Source of the DNA: CG1-02-33-12 sp964403775
Lineage (GTDB): Archaea; Nanobdellota; Nanobdellia; Woesearchaeales; CG1-02-33-12
Assembly (NCBI GenBank): GCA_964403775.1
Contig: CAYOHL010000007.1
Coordinates: 1 to 23,850 of the forward strand
Direction of reading: 5' to 3'
Length of the DNA: 23,850 nt
Shown here: positions 1-6,412 of the stretch, in pieces
How positions within the stretch are numbered: the first letter of the stretch is position 1
How the letters are laid out: every line of letters begins with the position of its first letter
Translations under genes and position numbers: made by a program
The notes under the pieces: model-generated
The model's database searches: none
What the model was told of the DNA's origin: nothing
Seen by the model: only the letters and a program-made list of their open reading frames with translations

Positions 1-94
1 AGAGACAGACTTTAATATACTAACATAAGATTTATTATTAAGCTTGGTTTATTAGTGTTATAAGCTAATAAAATCTTATAAAAGGGGTTGAATA

Positions 95-478
95 ATGCAA
101 CAAACACCTGAAACAGAATTAAATCAAGCAGCCAGAATATCAGGGATTATCAATAGCATCAACCGCAGGGTCAGGGTTCTTGAGGAAAGAAACAGCAATA
201 TCCAGAGAAAAACAGAGGTTATTGAAGATAACATGATCAATAACTATAAAGAGGTCTCTGAAGGCATAAAAAAAATAAACTCTGATATAAAGGAGCTGAA
301 AAAGGATTTTGAGGATGTCAGGGAGAATATCAGGATGCTGGTTAAGGAAGTGCAGTCAAGGGCAAGGAAAGAGGATGTTGATGTCATACAGCAATATATT
401 AATCTTTGGAATCCAACAAACTTTGTAACAAACCGCGAGCTGGATAAAGCAGTCAAAAGAATAGTCAGTGAGAAATAG
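95..478 (+). CDS. Coiled-coil protein with a C-terminal WNP-FVT motif, function unknown
   Basis: This 127-residue, highly charged, mostly helical protein has no signal peptide or membrane segment. Heptad-like Leu/Ile/Val spacing covers about residues 10-95 and indicates a long coiled coil. The C-terminal 30 residues form a separate block with aromatic and Pro residues (YINLWNPTNFVT, then a short helix), which looks like a small docking motif. Its size and shape recall archaeal FlaC-type archaellum accessory proteins, but I cannot show homology by eye. The ATG at 95 follows a GGGGTTGA stretch that can serve as a ribosome-binding site. It lies 46 nt before a second coiled-coil gene on the same strand and faces three convergent membrane-protein genes, so a membrane-associated scaffold role is a reasonable guess. 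The reading frame is secure; the function is not. Confidence 0.75.
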   Translation: MQQTPETELNQAARISGIINSINRRVRVLEERNSNIQRKTEVIEDNMINNYKEVSEGIKKINSDIKELKKDFEDVRENIRMLVKEVQSRARKEDVDVIQQYINLWNPTNFVTNRELDKAVKRIVSEK

Positions 479-493
479 AAAGTTTTAAAAAGT

Positions 494-503
494 TCTTATA
501 AAA
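494..503 (+). promoter_or_regulatory. TATA element before the UBA-like/coiled-coil gene
   Basis: The sequence TCTTATAAAA is centred about 26 nt before the ATG at 525, the normal archaeal TATA-to-start distance. It would give a leaderless or nearly leaderless transcript, although a GGTGA ribosome-binding motif is also present. Confidence 0.4.
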
Positions 504-524
504 TAAGATAAGCAAGGTGAAATA

Positions 525-1178
525 ATGGCCTTATTTGGCTCAAAAAAGGGTGATGAAGAAACGCAACAGGGCACTAGTGGGGCTCCTGTTGATATGGTTC
601 TCAGGATGAGGGAGCAGGGCCTTTCAAACAACCAGATTATCTCGAGTCTTCAGAGGGAGGGGTATCAGACAACAGATATATTTGATGCAATGAACCAGGC
701 AGACCTTAAAAGGGCAAATGGGGCTGCTGCTGAAGAAGGAGAAATGCAAAACCAGATTTACCCAGAAGAGCTGATTGATGAGCCGCAGCAATTTGAACAG
801 CAGCCGTCTTATCAGGAGCCAAGCTATGACAGCAACATAACAAAGGTAGAAGAGCTTGTGGAGGCTGTTATAGAGGAAAAATGGGTTGATTTGGTAAAGG
901 ATGTTAATAAGATTACTGAATGGAAAACCAGCGTGGAATCAGATATAAGTGCAATAAACCAGGAGATAGAGGACTTAAAGTCAAGTTTTAATGAGCTGCA
1001 AAAGAGCATAGTTACTAAAATAGACGAGTATGACAGGAATATTGTCAAGGTCAGCACCAATATAAAAGCCATGGAAAATGTTTTCCAGAAGGCAATACCA
1101 GCATTTACAGAAAACATAAACGAGCTTGCAAGGACAGTTGAAAGCCTGAAAAATATTTCAAAGAAAAGGAAAAAATAG
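525..1178 (+). CDS. UBA-like helical domain + linker + coiled-coil protein, function unknown
   Basis: A soluble 217-residue protein with three visible parts. Residues 21-65 form a compact helical domain (motifs VLRMREQGLS, IISSLQREGY and IFDAMNQADLK) that resembles UBA-like or Gly-Tyr helix-turn folds. Residues 66-105 are a low-complexity Glu/Gln/Pro/Tyr-rich linker. Residues 106-212 are a long coiled coil ending in a basic tail (KKRKK). The start is supported twice: GGTGA lies 5 nt upstream of the ATG, and a TATA element (TTATAAAA, near 496-503) sits about 26 nt upstream, so the gene may have its own promoter as well as being co-transcribed with the coiled-coil gene before it. The last codon is 5 nt from the end of a convergent membrane-protein gene. 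Proteins of this kind could be adaptors at the membrane or at a pilus base; that is inference. Confidence 0.75.
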   Translation: MALFGSKKGDEETQQGTSGAPVDMVLRMREQGLSNNQIISSLQREGYQTTDIFDAMNQADLKRANGAAAEEGEMQNQIYPEELIDEPQQFEQQPSYQEPSYDSNITKVEELVEAVIEEKWVDLVKDVNKITEWKTSVESDISAINQEIEDLKSSFNELQKSIVTKIDEYDRNIVKVSTNIKAMENVFQKAIPAFTENINELARTVESLKNISKKRKK

Positions 1179-1183
1179 GATTT

Positions 1184-1753
1184 CTACTCTCTTTTTATTA
1201 TAGCAGGTGTTGCAGATAAATAACTCATTGCATAAGCACCTATAATCAATATCAATACAAGACCCAAAACCCTTGGATGTGTTAAGGTAGCAGTCAATGC
1301 AGATTGGCCTGTAGTTCCAACAGCTGATTTATTTACAGCAGTTTCATTAACATCTGATGTTGTCGGTCCTGTAAAAAAGACCTTGCCTATTGAAGATAAA
1401 ATAATTACTAAAATTATTATAAGTATAAAACCCCTAGTACTATGCTTACTAGAGCCCATAATCTCCAGTACATCCTTATCAGACGCTCCCATAAACCTGT
1501 AAATCAGGACTGCAAAGAATGCAAAGAATATAAAGACAAAAAATGTAGGGGTTACAAAGCTTATTAGTTCCCTTGTAGGTCCTGATAAGCCCAATATTAA
1601 TGCCAAGGCAAGTGCAAGCATTGCATTAAGGTTTTTGTTCTCGCCTAATACTTTTGTAAGAGACAAAATAGCGTATATCAAAACAAATATGAATATTAAA
1701 TAAAAGATTATGCTGAAATTCTCAACTAGCCCTATATCCAAAAAAGTAGCCAT
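1184..1753 (-). CDS. Polytopic membrane protein, third member of a triplicated family
   Basis: About 189 residues with four to five hydrophobic helices, so an integral membrane protein. The first third (helix, then LTKVLGENKNLNAMLALALA) matches the pattern of the two upstream genes, in which a helix ends in K-x-x-I/V-x-G and is followed by an Asn and a second helix. A hydrophilic loop of about 35 residues, rich in Thr, Ser and Asn, lies before the last helix. The reading frame opens at 1777, but I prefer the ATG at 1753: it puts the protein start at MATFLDIG, as in its paralogues, has GGGAAT upstream, and leaves only 1 nt after the stop of the preceding gene, which fits translational coupling. 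No catalytic motif is visible. It is the most divergent of the three: the LPFLL core of the first helix has become IFYLIF. Confidence 0.75.
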   Translation of the reverse strand: MATFLDIGLVENFSIIFYLIFIFVLIYAILSLTKVLGENKNLNAMLALALALILGLSGPTRELISFVTPTFFVFIFFAFFAVLIYRFMGASDKDVLEIMGSSKHSTRGFILIIILVIILSSIGKVFFTGPTTSDVNETAVNKSAVGTTGQSALTATLTHPRVLGLVLILIIGAYAMSYLSATPAIIKRE

Positions 1754-1754
1754 T

Positions 1755-2303
1755 TTATTTATTCCCTTTAAAGGCATTTATAATGCCCTTGAGGGGTTTA
1801 AAGGTTTCCTCACCAGAGGTGATAATTGCAATGATTATACCAAATACCAAGAGCACCAAAATAACAGCCAGCGTGTCTGGATCAACATTAAACCAGCTAA
1901 AGTTTTTCCACCATCCTGCTGAAACCCCAAATATGTATATTATGACAGCAAAAGCAGGAATCAGTATTGCGCCGCCAGCGCCTTTAGTTTCATAACCAAA
2001 AACACCGGACAGCAGTAAAACCATTATAATTGCTATAAGCACCAATGCAACATTTGGCAATGCATTGTTAATTATAACAACAGCATCCTGGCCTTCTGGA
2101 TAAGTTCCCATAATATGGGGGATAACAACAACCATTCCAAGGACCAAGGCAATAATAACATTGAACCTTTTGCTGTCATCTCCGAATATTTTTGCTTTTT
2201 GAAGAACTGCAAAAACAACAGTGAATATTAGGAGAAATGGAAGCATCACATCAAGCATGCCCCAGCTTTCCATTATCTCAAACAACTCAACAAAATTAGC
2301 CAT
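1755..2303 (-). CDS. Polytopic membrane protein, second member of a triplicated family
   Basis: A 182-residue protein with about five membrane helices and a short basic C-terminus (KPLKGIINAFKGNK). It starts with an amphipathic segment (FVELFEIMESWGMLD) followed by VMLPFLLIFTVVFAVLQK and IFG, then an Asn-containing link to a second helix. That order is shared with both neighbours and shows they are paralogues. A strong Shine-Dalgarno motif (AAGGAGGATGA, core at 2311-2315) lies 7 nt before the ATG, so it is translated as an internal operon gene. The gap to the upstream paralogue is 21 nt and to the downstream paralogue 1 nt. I do not recognise an enzymatic or transporter signature. Families of this look are common hypothetical proteins in DPANN genomes. 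Confidence 0.78.
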   Translation of the reverse strand: MANFVELFEIMESWGMLDVMLPFLLIFTVVFAVLQKAKIFGDDSKRFNVIIALVLGMVVVIPHIMGTYPEGQDAVVIINNALPNVALVLIAIIMVLLLSGVFGYETKGAGGAILIPAFAVIIYIFGVSAGWWKNFSWFNVDPDTLAVILVLLVFGIIIAIITSGEETFKPLKGIINAFKGNK

Positions 2304-2324
2304 TTTTCATCCTCCTTTTTATGA

Positions 2325-2900
2325 TTAATCCTTTTTCTTTTCTTTTTTAGGGCTGCCTCCCATGACATAAGCCATAAAGCCAATAACAACGCCTATAAGT
2401 ATTAATGATGCAACCCAGTCTGTATTCCACTTTGTGCTTATGAAATCCATAATAAAACTAAGCCATGTTTGTCCGCTTTCTAGTTTAATTGCATTAAGGA
2501 ATATCCCTAATATTCCGACAAACATAATCACCATAAATGTTGTGTTCCAGCCCCCCTGCAGGAAAAAACCCTCTTCAGTTTCCTTATGGAATGAGCCAAC
2601 TAATATTAGGAATAGGACAGACAGCAAAAGAAGTATCACAACCTGGGAGGATATCTGTGTTATAGCCTCAACAAGCTGTGATGAGGCAACAACAAAAAAT
2701 GCAATAACAAAGGCAACCATTGCATCAAGGTTCTTTTTTGTGTATTTTTTCCCCTCTATTTCCTCTACGCCAAAAATCCTTGTTTTTTCAAGTATTGCAA
2801 AGACAATTGTAAAAACCAATAAGAAAGGAAGGATAACATCATAAATTCCAAGTTTTCCAAAAAATTCCAGCGTTCCTCTAAACACAGATTGCTCTACCAT
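2325..2900 (-). CDS. Polytopic membrane protein, first member of a triplicated family
   Basis: A 191-residue membrane protein with about five predicted helices and a Lys-rich tail (GGSPKKEKKKD) that should stay in the cytoplasm. The N-terminal core is GIYDVILPFLLVFTIVF, then ILEKTRIFG, a charged insert of about 10 residues (VEEIEGKKYTKK), then NLDAMVAFVIAFFVVAS. The same core, with the insert shortened, occurs in the next two genes. It opens the three-gene operon: a TATA element lies about 28 nt upstream of the ATG, and only a very short leader is possible. The function is unknown; no transporter, channel or enzyme motif is visible. The strict order of three different paralogues suggests a hetero-oligomeric membrane complex, which is inference. 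Confidence 0.78.
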   Translation of the reverse strand: MVEQSVFRGTLEFFGKLGIYDVILPFLLVFTIVFAILEKTRIFGVEEIEGKKYTKKNLDAMVAFVIAFFVVASSQLVEAITQISSQVVILLLLSVLFLILVGSFHKETEEGFFLQGGWNTTFMVIMFVGILGIFLNAIKLESGQTWLSFIMDFISTKWNTDWVASLILIGVVIGFMAYVMGGSPKKEKKKD

Positions 2901-2920
2901 TATGCAATATCAGGGATTGA

Positions 2921-2934
2921 GTGATATATAAAAC
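2921..2934 (-). promoter_or_regulatory. TATA promoter of the membrane-protein trio
   Basis: On the - strand the sequence GTTTTATATATCAC lies about 28 nt before the ATG at 2900. No other promoter-like site is evident between the three genes, so this probably drives all of them. Confidence 0.5.
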
Positions 2935-2965
2935 TTTCGCTTTTTTAAGAACATGGTTTAAAATT

Positions 2966-3730
2966 TTAATTAAGCCAAAAAACTTTCTGATAGTTCATAA
3001 ATATATTGTTTATGGCTTCAGTTATGCTTATGTTTTTTATTTCTGCAATTTTTTTTATTGTTTCTATTATAAAAGAGGGCTCATTTCTCCTGTTTTTGTA
3101 AGGGCTTAAATACGGTGAGTCTGTTTCTGTTAAAATCTGGTTTATGTCAACTGCTTTTGTCAGGCTCTGGAAATGCTGTGAATAGGCTATGTTTGTTGGT
3201 ATTGAAAAAGAATAAGATAAGTCCTCTGCTGTTTTTACCAGTTTCAAATTCCCGCTAAAGCAGTGGAGTATTACATTTTCTGCATTTGAATTTCTTAATA
3301 AGTCAATAACATCTTGCTCTGCTTTCCTTGAATGGACAATTATTGGCTTTTTTATTTTTTTTGAAAGCTCTATTAATTTAATGAAAACTTGCTTTTGTTT
3401 TTCCTGCTCCTGCTTTTTTTTGCAGAATTTATAATCAAGGCCAACCTCGCCAACTGCAATTATCTTATCCCTGTTTTTTTCAATAAATTTCAGTTCTTTT
3501 TCAATTTCCTTTTCAGTCAGCTTAAGCGCATCATCCGGGTACAGGCCAAGGGCTGGCTTTACAATTTTGTATTTTTTGCTTAATTCCAGGGTTCTTCTGT
3601 TGCTTTCGGGGTTAAGGCCGTTGCTTATTACTGCCTTAATTCCTGCAGTTTCAGCCCTTTTTATGACTTCATCTAAATCAGAACTAAATTCCTTCAAGTC
3701 AAGGTGCGCATGAACATCTACCAGCAGCAT
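2966..3730 (-). CDS. TatD-family metal-dependent hydrolase (putative DNase)
   Basis: A 254-residue TIM-barrel hydrolase of the amidohydrolase superfamily. The metal-binding and catalytic positions of TatD proteins are all visible: H7-x-H9 (VDVHAHLD), E95 (VGEVGLDY), H133 (IVHSRK), H156 (ILHCFSGN) and D204 (TETDSPYL). Characterised relatives are 3'-5' exodeoxyribonucleases acting in DNA quality control, but substrate varies across the family and cannot be read from sequence. Length is normal. The usual G-x-HP motif near residue 62 reads GLYPDD here. The ATG at 3730 has a TATA element 25 nt upstream and no Shine-Dalgarno motif, so translation is probably leaderless. It is a separate unit from the upstream decarboxylase, from which it is 46 nt away. 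Confidence 0.9.
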   Translation of the reverse strand: MLLVDVHAHLDLKEFSSDLDEVIKRAETAGIKAVISNGLNPESNRRTLELSKKYKIVKPALGLYPDDALKLTEKEIEKELKFIEKNRDKIIAVGEVGLDYKFCKKKQEQEKQKQVFIKLIELSKKIKKPIIVHSRKAEQDVIDLLRNSNAENVILHCFSGNLKLVKTAEDLSYSFSIPTNIAYSQHFQSLTKAVDINQILTETDSPYLSPYKNRRNEPSFIIETIKKIAEIKNISITEAINNIFMNYQKVFWLN

Positions 3731-3750
3731 AAAAGAATAATATTGTTGAT

Positions 3751-3760
3751 GTATATAAAG
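3751..3760 (-). promoter_or_regulatory. TATA promoter of the TatD-family gene
   Basis: CTTTATATAC on the - strand is centred 25 nt before the ATG at 3730, implying a leaderless transcript. Confidence 0.5.
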
Positions 3761-3776
3761 TTTTAGTTAAAATTAT

Positions 3777-4808
3777 CTAATCAGCAACAACTGTCTCAAG
3801 CTTTTCAAGGTTGCAGAAGTCTGTTGAGTATGTGTAGGCGCCTGCATTCAGAAAGACTATTTTATCCCCTGCTTTTGGATTTTTTAAATAAACCCTGTAT
3901 CTGAAAATATCCATAGAATCAGGAGTGCATCCCTTAATTACATAAGGTGTTCCTTGCTTTAGTTCGCCCTCAACCAATAACCTTATGTCTGCAACAAAGG
4001 TGTCCATGGCAGAGTTGAAAACAGAGCAGTTTATAACGATGTTGTTGTTGTATATATTAACTATCCCGGCCTCTAGCTTTATGCTCGGCCCTGCAATAAA
4101 CCTTCCAGGCTCAACAATCATTTTTATATTATATTTATTAAGCCATTCTTTTAGTTCTTTTATTTTTTTGAATATAGCTGGCTCGAGATTTTCATTATAA
4201 TTCCTGTAGCCGATAGGTATGCCTCCGCCAATGTTTACAATGTCTATTTGTTTTATTACCTCCTCAGGAATTGACTGGCTTAACTCATATTTGAGAGACC
4301 ATTCGCTTATATTCTGTGTTTTCCTGTGAAAATGTATTCCTAATTTTTTTATGTTATTGTTTTTTCTAAGCCTTGGAATAAGCTCATTAACCTGATGGGA
4401 ATAAAAACCATAAACATAATGCTTGCCTGTTCTTATTGTGTTTTCCTTTAAACGCATTCTTAACAGCAGGTTGATTTTTCTGTTATTTTTGTTTATGTAA
4501 TCAACTAAAACATTTAAATCATTCTCATTGTCCGCAACAAAATTTTCAATGTTTTTTTCAAACAGGATATCAAGCTCTTTATTGTTGCATGCCTGCGCAA
4601 AAAACCACACCCTTTTTTTGTCTTTAACATGCTCTAATGATGAGATAAAATGGACTGCAAAAAAAGAATCAGTATTTTCCTCTAAAACTTCAGCTACAAT
4701 AGGGTTTGTCTTCACGCTGTATGAAACAAAATCTGCAATTTTTTTTATTTTGTTGTACTGCTCAATTACCTTTGATTTTGAAAGAATGAATCGTGCGCTT
4801 GTCAGCAT
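3777..4808 (-). CDS. Fold-type III PLP-dependent decarboxylase (ornithine/lysine/carboxynorspermidine decarboxylase-like)
   Basis: A 343-residue member of the alanine-racemase-fold decarboxylases (Orn/DAP/Arg decarboxylase 2 family). Visible motifs are the PLP lysine K33 in YSVKTNP, a His pair in GIHFHRKTQN (159/161), the phosphate-binding GGGIP (194), EPGRFIAGP (233), and the C-terminal GAYTYSTDF. The family's catalytic Cys normally directly precedes the D-S-x-D motif; here that stretch reads GCTPDSMD, with Pro in that place and Cys two residues earlier. Overlap with the deoxyhypusine synthase gene suggests a polyamine role, since that enzyme needs spermidine, but the substrate is not determined. 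The longest frame opens at 4829; the ATG at 4808 is preferred because GAGGG lies upstream and the overlap falls to 7 nt. HFH resembles carboxynorspermidine decarboxylase and the C-terminus resembles ornithine decarboxylase. Confidence 0.82.
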   Translation of the reverse strand: MLTSARFILSKSKVIEQYNKIKKIADFVSYSVKTNPIVAEVLEENTDSFFAVHFISSLEHVKDKKRVWFFAQACNNKELDILFEKNIENFVADNENDLNVLVDYINKNNRKINLLLRMRLKENTIRTGKHYVYGFYSHQVNELIPRLRKNNNIKKLGIHFHRKTQNISEWSLKYELSQSIPEEVIKQIDIVNIGGGIPIGYRNYNENLEPAIFKKIKELKEWLNKYNIKMIVEPGRFIAGPSIKLEAGIVNIYNNNIVINCSVFNSAMDTFVADIRLLVEGELKQGTPYVIKGCTPDSMDIFRYRVYLKNPKAGDKIVFLNAGAYTYSTDFCNLEKLETVVAD

Positions 4809-5743
4809 TTTATAATTCCCTCTTTGCATAATATTTCCAATGCATTTATCATTGCTATTGGGAAGGTTATTGAAACATCGCCAATAACAGTAGCAGCATC
4901 TGCATCATCCTTTATCTTGCCCCATGATTTTGCTTCGCGAGTTGTTGCGCCGCTCATGCTTCCAGAGAAATGCCTTGCAGTTGTCATGTAAACAGCGTAG
5001 TTCAGGCCGCCATTTAACAGGCATGAGAAGATTGCATGATGCTTTGAAACCCCTCCGCCAAGAGAAATAACACCTTTTCTTTCATCATGGCTTGTTGAGA
5101 ACAAGATGTTTGCAAAATCCCTTACAACATCAACAGCAAAATCAGGATGCTTCTGCTGAAACATAAACAGATGGAATCCAAATGCGCCGTCTGTTATTGC
5201 AGGGCAGAATATCGGAACATTGTTTTTTGCCGCCTGGTATAAAATAGAGTCCTCATCTTTTAAGGTTAAGCCAATTTCTTTTAGTAATTCTGAGACAGGC
5301 CATGCCTTTTTTTTATTATAAAGCTTTTGCAATAATGGCTGTATCATATCCTCAAATCTTGCATAACTCTCATTTCTTATGAAAAGGTTTCCAACGCGGT
5401 TAACCCCTTTTTCATAAAGCTCAATATCATCCATATTAAAATCCCCGATTATGAATTTCTCTCCAATTGCCTTCATAAAATCCTCTTCAAGCCCTCCAAT
5501 TGTTGTAACAACAACATCTGCCATCTTCAGCTTTATAAGCTGGGCAAAAAAGCCCCTTAAGCCGGATGTAACCATATTGGATGTAAAGGTAAAAAATATT
5601 TTTACAGCCTCTTTTTTCATTTTTATAATTATATTTGAGGCCTTTGCAAGCTCTGCCCCCTGAAACCCAACCCTGCCTATTTTATCTGCAAGCAAATCAG
5701 CGCTCATTCCCTTCTCCCATTTTAAATCATGCACATTTTCCAT
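4802..5743 (-). CDS. dys: Deoxyhypusine synthase
   Basis: A 313-residue enzyme that transfers the aminobutyl group of spermidine, using NAD, to a lysine of translation factor aIF5A as the first step to hypusine. The NAD-site motif TSNMVTSGLRG and the catalytic block LGGGVSKHH (Lys 234 from the chosen start), followed by NYAVYMTTARHFSGSMSGA and EAKSWGKI, match deoxyhypusine synthase closely. Length is near the family norm. A GTG at 5752 would add three residues; the ATG at 5743 is preferred because GGAAGGTG lies 7 nt before it and includes that GTG. The 3' end overlaps the decarboxylase start by 7 nt, so the two are translationally coupled. A TATA-like element lies at 5771-5780 and a stronger one at about 5872-5880, the latter giving a leader of about 100 nt. 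Confidence 0.95.
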   Translation of the reverse strand: MENVHDLKWEKGMSADLLADKIGRVGFQGAELAKASNIIIKMKKEAVKIFFTFTSNMVTSGLRGFFAQLIKLKMADVVVTTIGGLEEDFMKAIGEKFIIGDFNMDDIELYEKGVNRVGNLFIRNESYARFEDMIQPLLQKLYNKKKAWPVSELLKEIGLTLKDEDSILYQAAKNNVPIFCPAITDGAFGFHLFMFQQKHPDFAVDVVRDFANILFSTSHDERKGVISLGGGVSKHHAIFSCLLNGGLNYAVYMTTARHFSGSMSGATTREAKSWGKIKDDADAATVIGDVSITFPIAMINALEILCKEGIIKC

Positions 5744-5770
5744 AACAAACACCTTCCTGGCTTAATTTTG

Positions 5771-5780
5771 AATTTAAACC
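5771..5780 (-). promoter_or_regulatory. Proximal TATA-like element before dys
   Basis: GGTTTAAATT on the - strand sits about 30 nt before the ATG at 5743. Transcription starting 25 nt downstream would remove most of the Shine-Dalgarno motif, so it may be weak or not the real promoter. Confidence 0.25.
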
Positions 5781-5821
5781 ATGTTAATGAAATATAGGTA
5801 AGTCTAGTTAAAAGAAACAGC

Positions 5822-5851
5822 TTATGAACCCATTTTTCTTACTGAACTCAT
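5822..5851 (-). CDS. Possible 9-codon leader ORF upstream of dys
   Basis: A tiny frame encodes MSSVRKMGS and then stops. Its ATG lies 25 nt after the centre of a good - strand TATA element (5872-5880), exactly where leaderless starts fall elsewhere in this window. If transcription begins there, this mini-ORF would be the first frame on a leader of about 100 nt before dys. It may equally be a chance ATG, and no conservation data are available. Confidence 0.2.
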   Translation of the reverse strand: MSSVRKMGS

Positions 5852-5871
5852 ATGAGATGGAAAAGGAGAGG

Positions 5872-5913
5872 CATATTTAAAGCTTTGCATATATTTGTGC
5901 AAAAGTTTAAATA
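5872..5913. promoter_or_regulatory. Symmetric divergent promoter between dys and the SecB-like gene
   Basis: An inverted repeat has arms at 5875-5889 and 5898-5912, with 13 of 15 positions matching and an 8-nt spacer. Each arm carries a TATA element preceded by a TGCAAA box: TGCAAAGCTTTAAATATG on - and TGCAAAAGTTTAAATATC on +. The result is two nearly identical promoters back to back. The + copy is 33-40 nt before the ATG at 5946. The - copy is 25 nt before a 9-codon ORF and about 130 nt before dys. The symmetry could also be an operator for a dimeric regulator. Confidence 0.5.
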
Positions 5914-5945
5914 TCAAATATGTTTTTTTGGTTTTGGTGGTAATC

Positions 5946-6359
5946 ATGGCAGTAATAGGATTTGATTTAAACAAGATAATGGTTGAAAGAACAGGCAATG
6001 TGGCTGGAGAAATAAAAATCAACAACAATGTTGCTATAAAAGAGATTGACAAGATAGGCATCCCTATCAAGAGGGATGACCAAGAGGGCCTAAGATTTGG
6101 CTTTGAGTTTACATCAAGCTATGAGCCAAAAATGGGTAAGGTAATTATTAGGGGAAATATTGTTGTTGTAGAGAACAAGAAAAAGGCAGAAGATATTTTA
6201 AAGCAGTGGAAAAAGGACAAAAAAGCAGAGAGCGATGTTATGACATCTGTTTTGAATATGGTGCTTGAGAAATGCAATATAGAGGCATTGATATTAAGCA
6301 GGGATGTTAATCTTCCGCCGTCAATACCATTGCCAAAGGTAAAACCAAAAGAAAAATAG
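5946..6359 (+). CDS. Small conserved archaeal protein, possibly SecB-like chaperone
   Basis: A 137-residue soluble protein. The first half alternates strand-like segments (GEIKINNNVAIKEI, RFGFEFTSSYEP, GKVIIRGNIVVVE) and is followed by a charged helix, then a long helix ending in a Pro-rich tail (LPPSIPLPKVKPKEK). Antiparallel strands, then helix and a PP-containing tail, resembles bacterial SecB and the SecB-like proteins reported in archaea, but the match is structural impression, not identity. The frame opens at 5895; the ATG at 5946 is chosen because GGTGG lies just upstream and a TATA element is at 5906-5913. It lies 53 nt before cdc48 on the same strand, which would fit a role in handling unfolded proteins. 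The gene is real; the SecB link is tentative. Confidence 0.65.
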   Translation: MAVIGFDLNKIMVERTGNVAGEIKINNNVAIKEIDKIGIPIKRDDQEGLRFGFEFTSSYEPKMGKVIIRGNIVVVENKKKAEDILKQWKKDKKAESDVMTSVLNMVLEKCNIEALILSRDVNLPPSIPLPKVKPKEK

Positions 6360-6373
6360 TTCTAAAACCAAAA

Positions 6374-6384
6374 GGTTTATTTAT
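6374..6384 (+). promoter_or_regulatory. Possible TATA element before cdc48
   Basis: GGTTTATTTAT is centred about 34 nt before the ATG at 6413. A start 26 nt downstream would leave a leader of about 8 nt that still contains GGGGA. The match to TATA is weaker than at other genes here. Confidence 0.3.
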
Positions 6385-6412
6385 TAGGTTAGCTTTGTTG
6401 GAAAAGGGGAAA

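Noticed and set aside
2434..2844. 136-codon open frame on + across the first membrane-protein gene
   Set aside because: It is the shadow of the - strand coding frame, which has paralogues, a promoter and membrane-helix pattern. The + frame has none of these.
2921..3109. 62-codon frame on + at the end of the TatD gene
   Set aside because: Aromatic-rich, overlaps the promoter of the membrane trio and the 3' end of the TatD gene, and has no start signal.
5752..5945. C/D box or other small RNA in the dys to SecB-like gap
   Set aside because: No properly spaced box C (TGATGA) and box D (CTGA) pair was found on either strand. The palindrome there is better explained by two promoters.
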